Assembly (NCBI GenBank): GCA_024277695.1
Contig: JAJRUR010000151.1
Span: 1 to 9,912, forward strand
Direction of reading: 5' to 3'
From: Bacteroidota bacterium
Lineage (GTDB): Bacteria > Bacteroidota > Bacteroidia > Chitinophagales > Saprospiraceae
DNA length: 9,912 nucleotides
The position numbers were made by a program, and so were the translations under genes. Under the pieces are notes generated by a model. It was not told the DNA's origin, did no database searches, and saw nothing but the letters and a program-made list of their open reading frames with translations. Of the stretch, positions 6,383-9,912 are shown piece after piece. The first letter of the stretch is position 1. Every line of letters begins with the position of its first letter.

Positions 6383-8493
6383 TCTTTAATAAGTTTTAAT
6401 GCAGTATGTATTTCATTTGTCGGAAATTTACAAGTTTTATTTTGACAAACATATATGAGGGTACGACCTTCTTGGTATTTGTTCTGGAGCAAAGGTAATG
6501 TATCCTCGCTGAGTGCACCTAAGAACAAATGACCGGGGAGATAAGTTTGATGACTAAGCTGATGAAGTACTTGGAGAGCATCCTTACCCACTATTGCGAT
6601 CTCCTTGGGTGGGTGGTTTTGGAGGAGCATCAACTGCAACCAATGGGCATAAAAGTGCGGCATACCTGCACCGGAGATATTTGCACTCATCCCTTTAGCC
6701 ATATGGCGAGCTACTTTGAGATAGTGTTTATTATCATAGAAATGCCCTAGCTTGAAAAGCACCATAGCCATCACGGCATTGGATGATGGGGTGACATTGT
6801 CATCCAGTTCTTTTTTGCGCGTGATGAGAGGATCATCCAAATCCGAAGTATAAAAGAAGTACGACGTTTTGTCATCAAAAAAGTGATCCAATGTGTAATT
6901 GGCCAGTTCTCGAGCGCGCTCCAGATAGTTCTTGTTTAGAGTGATTTGGTACATCTCGATCAGTGCATCTATCAAGAAAGCATAATCGTCCAAAAAGCCA
7001 TGGATCGTGCTTCTGCCACTCTTATAATTGCGGAAGAGTTGATTGGTGCTGTCCAATTGTTTGGTCAAGATAAAGCTAATCGCTTTTTGGGCTCGGTCTA
7101 GATATTGTTGGTTTTTTGTAGCACGATAAGCTGCGATATAGCCTTTGATCATAAGAGCATTCCAGGAAGTCAAGACCTTATCATCTAATCCGGGGCGAAC
7201 TCGTTGGTCACGTTCCTTCATAAGTCTGTCGAGAATATTATCCAACATTTCTCGTAGTGCTGATGCGCTCATTTTCCATTTATCAGCTAGATGTTGGAGC
7301 GATTCTGTTTGGAACAAAATGTTCTGACCATGCTCCCAATTTCCGGATCTTGTAATATTGTAGAAGTCCTTAAATAGCTGAGCCTGTTTGGGATCTGCCA
7401 CGATGCGATCTATCTGCTCTTCTGTCCAAATATAAAATTTGCCTTCCTCCCCTTCTGAGTCAGCATCCAATGAGGAGTAAAATCCTCCTGCAGGATCACT
7501 CAATTCTCGATCCACAAAACGGAGGCTTCGCTCTACTACTTGCTTGTAGAGTGGATTGGCGGTTCTTTGAAAAGCTTCGGCATAGACTTGTACGAGCTGC
7601 GCATTGTCATAAAGCATCTTCTCGAAATGCGGTACAAGCCACTTGGGATCCGTCGAATATCTGGCAAAGCCTCCTCCGGCATGGTCATAGATGCCGCCAT
7701 AAGCCATTTTGGTCAATGCCAAGTCCACATAGTGTTCCAGCTCATCATTATGAGGAAAGACCTCAAGATAACGCATCAAAAAAAGGTAATTGTCCGGCAT
7801 CGGAAATTTTGGTGCTCCTCTTCTAGCTCCCCATTTTTTGTCTTGATGTTCCAAAAATTTTTCTGTCACTTTTTGCAATTGTTCGGGCTCTATAAGTTGC
7901 TTATTGGTCAGATCGAGCATCTGTTCTGACTGTCGGATACCATGCATAATTTGATCTGCAGATCGCTCTAACTCTCCACGGTCTTTTTGGTATTTTTCTG
8001 CAAAGTGTTGTAAGATTTTTATCCATTGGTCTCGAGGATTGTAGGTTGTAGCCCAAAATGGTCGTCCGTCAGGAAGTGCTAGTGCATTGAGTGGCCAACC
8101 ACAGCCTCGTCGGGATACTAACTGGCAGGCTGTCATATATACATCATCTACATCAGGACGTTCTTCGCGATCCACTTTGACGGGTATAAAGTGCTCGTTC
8201 ATAATAGCAGCGACCAGACTATCTTCAAAAGACTCGTGCTCCATCACATGACACCAGTGGCAAGCTGCATATCCGACACTGATGATCATCATTTTGTCTT
8301 GTTCTTTGGCTAGAGCCAAAGTCTCTGCATTCCAAGGGTACCAATCGACAGGATTATATACATGCTGTAACAAATACGGACTCGTCTCATTCTTAAGATG
8401 ATTCATGGATTGTTCTGTTCGATCAGCAGGCGAATTGGTTTTACACATGATGCATACATTTAATGCGAGTAGGATACAGACAGTTTTTAGCAC
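6379..8493 (-). CDS. DUF255/YyaL-type protein: thioredoxin-fold N-terminus plus (alpha/alpha)6-barrel-like region
   Basis: This belongs to the family of Bacillus YyaL and mammalian SPATA20 (spermatogenesis-associated protein 20); its biochemical role is unsettled. Residues about 34-160 form the thioredoxin-like DUF255 domain: NETSPYLLQH, NPVDWYPW (47-54), a redox-type CHWC (C78, C81), VKVDREERPD (105-114) and GCGWPLN (130-136), the last near the expected cis-Pro region. The remaining 500 or so residues resemble a glycosidase or N-acylglucosamine 2-epimerase-like helical toroid (for example GGIYDHAGGGFARYSTD, and DNVTPSSNAVMAM later). Length is about normal for the family (roughly 680-700). 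The GTG start at 8493 adds a short hydrophobic leader with cysteines C14 and C17, which suggests export or a poor lipobox. An ATG at 8406 (M30) would give the usual cytosolic start just before NHLKNETSPY. It is the first gene of the operon with yggS and the globin, overlapping yggS by 4 nt. Confidence 0.94.
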   Translation of the reverse strand: MLKTVCILLALNVCIMCKTNSPADRTEQSMNHLKNETSPYLLQHVYNPVDWYPWNAETLALAKEQDKMMIISVGYAACHWCHVMEHESFEDSLVAAIMNEHFIPVKVDREERPDVDDVYMTACQLVSRRGCGWPLNALALPDGRPFWATTYNPRDQWIKILQHFAEKYQKDRGELERSADQIMHGIRQSEQMLDLTNKQLIEPEQLQKVTEKFLEHQDKKWGARRGAPKFPMPDNYLFLMRYLEVFPHNDELEHYVDLALTKMAYGGIYDHAGGGFARYSTDPKWLVPHFEKMLYDNAQLVQVYAEAFQRTANPLYKQVVERSLRFVDRELSDPAGGFYSSLDADSEGEEGKFYIWTEEQIDRIVADPKQAQLFKDFYNITRSGNWEHGQNILFQTESLQHLADKWKMSASALREMLDNILDRLMKERDQRVRPGLDDKVLTSWNALMIKGYIAAYRATKNQQYLDRAQKAISFILTKQLDSTNQLFRNYKSGRSTIHGFLDDYAFLIDALIEMYQITLNKNYLERARELANYTLDHFFDDKTSYFFYTSDLDDPLITRKKELDDNVTPSSNAVMAMVLFKLGHFYDNKHYLKVARHMAKGMSANISGAGMPHFYAHWLQLMLLQNHPPKEIAIVGKDALQVLHQLSHQTYLPGHLFLGALSEDTLPLLQNKYQEGRTLIYVCQNKTCKFPTNEIHTALKLIKE

Positions 8494-8573
8494 AAGATAT
8501 ATTCAAAAAGGATGATTAAAATATTGATTTTTGTCCACATACATATAATATATTAAAATATTTTATATATTGG

Positions 8574-9104
8574 ATGCATAAAGTTCTTAATCGATCACAC
8601 AAATACGCTTTTAGGATGAAAGACCCAACGCAAGCTACTTGGAGGAGACTCAATGGTCAGAAACTCCCTGCACCACTCAAAAAACAAGTCGAAGATACGA
8701 TACGTCGCGAAATCGAAGCCGGTTATCGTCTTAAACTTTGTATAGGAACAGACTCACAGGCAAAAGGTTCGACTACGGAGTTTGCTACGGTGATTGTTTT
8801 TCTTCGCGAAAAGAAAGGAGGCTTTATGTTTATCACCAATAGTAGTACAAAAGTGGATATGACACTCAAGGAGCGGATGATCCACGAGGTAAGCATGTCC
8901 GTCCAAGTGGCGTACCATTTGTGTGACCTTCTAGACAAATATAAGGTAGAGTTGGAAGTGCATGCAGACATCAATACGGATCCGAGCTTTCAGTCCAATA
9001 TAGCCTTACGAGATGCTATGGGCTACATCCTCGGGATGGGATTTGTATTTAAGGCCAAACCGGATGCTTTTGCCAGCAGTAGTTGTGCAGATAAGGTGGT
9101 ATAA
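8574..9104 (+). CDS. YkuK/DUF458-family ribonuclease H-like protein
   Basis: This small protein has an RNase H-like fold; its substrate is unknown. Family signatures are CIGTDSQ (56-62) with D60 as the first likely metal-binding acid, ATVIVF (71-76), ERMIHEVSMS (100-109) with E105 conserved, HADINTDP (130-137) with D132, SNIALRDAMGYILGMGF (141-157) and the terminal KPDAFASSSCADK block (162-174) with D164 and D173. The spread of acidic residues fits a two-metal nuclease, but activity is inferred only. The domain begins around W23, so the ATG at 8616 (M15) is a credible alternative start giving 162 residues. Neither start has a usable Shine-Dalgarno sequence. The gene is divergent from the DUF255 operon across an 80-bp AT-rich spacer. 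That spacer contains a 12-bp perfect palindrome, TAAAATATTTTA, at 8554-8565. The gene converges on the CCA-enzyme gene. Confidence 0.88.
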   Translation: MHKVLNRSHKYAFRMKDPTQATWRRLNGQKLPAPLKKQVEDTIRREIEAGYRLKLCIGTDSQAKGSTTEFATVIVFLREKKGGFMFITNSSTKVDMTLKERMIHEVSMSVQVAYHLCDLLDKYKVELEVHADINTDPSFQSNIALRDAMGYILGMGFVFKAKPDAFASSSCADKVV

Positions 9105-9376
9105 GCTTGATAAACTCGATTGTTTTGCAACCGCTTAGGCATTGATTTTAAAATGCTTATAAGCTCTTTGACTTTGGTTGTATCTTCTGTATGGTTCATT
9201 TCTTACTATTTATTTTTTTTAATAGATTGGTCTTGAAGCATTATTTTCAATTTGTTGGATTGTTACTTGGTTGAGTTTTCCAAGTCGCACACTTTGTGCA
9301 TAGTCTGCGTTGATTTAGGTTTTCGAGATTGACCAAACAGACCAGTTTTTTGTTGGGGTTTTCGTCTCTCTATTGC
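9105..9376. other. Convergent intergenic spacer with possible RNA structure and a weak small ORF
   Basis: No convincing gene is present. Just after the YkuK stop, bases 9104-9113 can pair with 9157-9165 (one bulged G). A second 5-bp helix, GCATT (9139-9143) with AATGC (9152-9156), abuts it. A weak T-rich stretch follows, so this may act as a terminator or 3' end structure. On the minus strand a 58-codon ORF (9199 down to 9023) starts in an A-rich context and overlaps the 3' end of the YkuK gene by about 80 bp. I could not match it to any family. The rest is T-rich on the plus strand with no tRNA-like folds seen. Confidence 0.3.
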
Positions 9377-9912
9377 TTAGCTGTTTTGTACTTCCAGCCC
9401 CATCTTTTTTGCTTGCTGGATCATAAATCCAAAGGCTGCATCGTACTCATTGGGGATCAGTCCGTCCAGAATAGCCTCACGGATAGCATCTTTGATCAGA
9501 CCCACCTCTCTTGAGGGTTGCAAACCAAAAGTATCCATGATGAGTTCACCACTGATCGGTGGCTGCCAGTTGGTGAGTTTATCTTTTTCCTCGACCTCCT
9601 GAATTTTTTTATACACCAGATCATAATTTTTTAAAAATCGCTTAACTTTTGTAGGATCTTTTGAGGTGATATCCGCCTTACATAGTAGCATGAGGTCATC
9701 CAAATCCTCACCGGCATCAAAAATAAGTCGTCGTATAGCCGAATCGGTAATATTTTCCTTGGTCAAGCTGATCGGCCGAAGGTGGAGCCTAACGAGCTTT
9801 TGGACATAATGCATTTTGTGATCCAAGGGGAGTTTTAGCTTCTTGAATATCTTGGGCACCATCGCTGCACCTAATGCCTCATGCCCGTGAAAAGTCCAGC
9901 CGGACTTATGAC
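9377..9912 (-). CDS. cca: CCA-adding tRNA nucleotidyltransferase / poly(A) polymerase-family HD protein, C-terminal part
   Basis: This is the C-terminal 177 codons of a class II tRNA nucleotidyltransferase of the HD-domain-bearing type, which adds or repairs the 3' CCA of tRNAs in the cytoplasm. The 5' part, including the nucleotidyltransferase core, lies beyond the right edge; the frame is open to the last base, so the ATG at 9862 is internal. Visible are the end of the HD region, GWTFHGHEALGA followed by MVPKIFKKLKLP, then YVQKLVRLHLRPISL, a conserved SAIRRLIFDAG-DLDDLMLLCKADIT block, QPPISGELIMDTFGL, and the terminal AILDGLIPNEYDAA. The C-terminus at EVQNS is about where Bacteroidota homologues end. 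After the TAA, the same frame stays open for another 37 codons of basic, Gln/Lys-rich sequence, which I regard as non-coding. It converges on the YkuK gene. Confidence 0.9.
   Translation of the reverse strand, partial: HKSGWTFHGHEALGAAMVPKIFKKLKLPLDHKMHYVQKLVRLHLRPISLTKENITDSAIRRLIFDAGEDLDDLMLLCKADITSKDPTKVKRFLKNYDLVYKKIQEVEEKDKLTNWQPPISGELIMDTFGLQPSREVGLIKDAIREAILDGLIPNEYDAAFGFMIQQAKKMGLEVQNS

Noticed and set aside
7470..7929. Two plus-strand ORFs of 118 and 129 codons opposite the DUF255 gene
   Set aside because: They overlap each other and a strongly supported gene, lack any family signal, and look like shadow frames.
9312..9340. GGTTTTCGAGATTGACC stretch resembling a tRNA T-arm
   Set aside because: The loop does not fit TTCRANY spacing, and no acceptor, D or anticodon arms are found around it.
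9263..9376. In-frame open stretch of 37 codons after the stop of the CCA-enzyme gene (possible readthrough or eroded extension)
   Set aside because: The protein already ends where family members end, the extra codons are low-complexity basic sequence, and a run of this length is not rare by chance.
1..9912. Defence system, mobile element or biosynthetic cluster
   Set aside because: All nine main genes belong to recognised housekeeping or envelope families, and no transposase, integrase, toxin-antitoxin pair, repeat array or cluster enzyme is present. RecQ here lacks defence-type neighbours within the window.

Overview
The window looks like ordinary chromosomal DNA from a member of the Bacteroidota. 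No lineage below phylum can be supported. The evidence is family-level: a RecQ helicase with the C-terminal layout typical of that phylum, a DUF6089 outer-membrane beta-barrel, an S8 peptidase with a signal peptide and a large internal insertion, a DUF255 protein with an N-terminal export signal, and a CCA-enzyme-like HD protein of the Bacteroidota type. Start sites mostly lack a Shine-Dalgarno sequence, and matches to the Bacteroidota promoter (TTTG ... TAnnTTTG) occur upstream of several genes. No rRNA, tRNA, CRISPR array, insertion sequence or prophage gene was seen. No gap between genes reaches 300 bases.

Layout, left to right. Minus-strand recQ (1-1869) is nearly complete and runs off the left edge. 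A 153-bp spacer separates it from a minus-strand DUF6089 outer-membrane protein (2023-2964). A 142-bp AT-rich divergent promoter region follows. Then come plus-strand genes for an exported subtilisin-like serine peptidase (3107-4768) and an FKBP-type prolyl isomerase lipoprotein (4836-5273). The isomerase gene converges, with a 21-bp gap, on a compact minus-strand operon transcribed from right to left: DUF255/YyaL-type thioredoxin-fold protein (6379-8493), YggS/PLPBP pyridoxal-phosphate protein (5696-6382, 4-nt overlap), and group III truncated hemoglobin (5295-5690, 5-nt gap). Divergent from that operon is a plus-strand YkuK/DUF458 RNase H-like protein (8574-9104). A 272-bp convergent spacer separates it from the C-terminal part of an HD-domain tRNA nucleotidyltransferase (9377-9912, minus), which enters from the right edge.

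Functionally the window mixes genome and RNA maintenance (RecQ, tRNA CCA addition, the YkuK nuclease-like protein) with cell-envelope proteostasis (S8 peptidase plus lipoprotein FKBP, probably co-transcribed). It also carries a small operon that tightly couples a thioredoxin-fold protein, a PLP-homeostasis protein and a heme globin. That operon is the most interesting feature because all three families have incompletely understood physiology. I did not find a convincing undescribed system. The findings below are modest leads and are scored that way.
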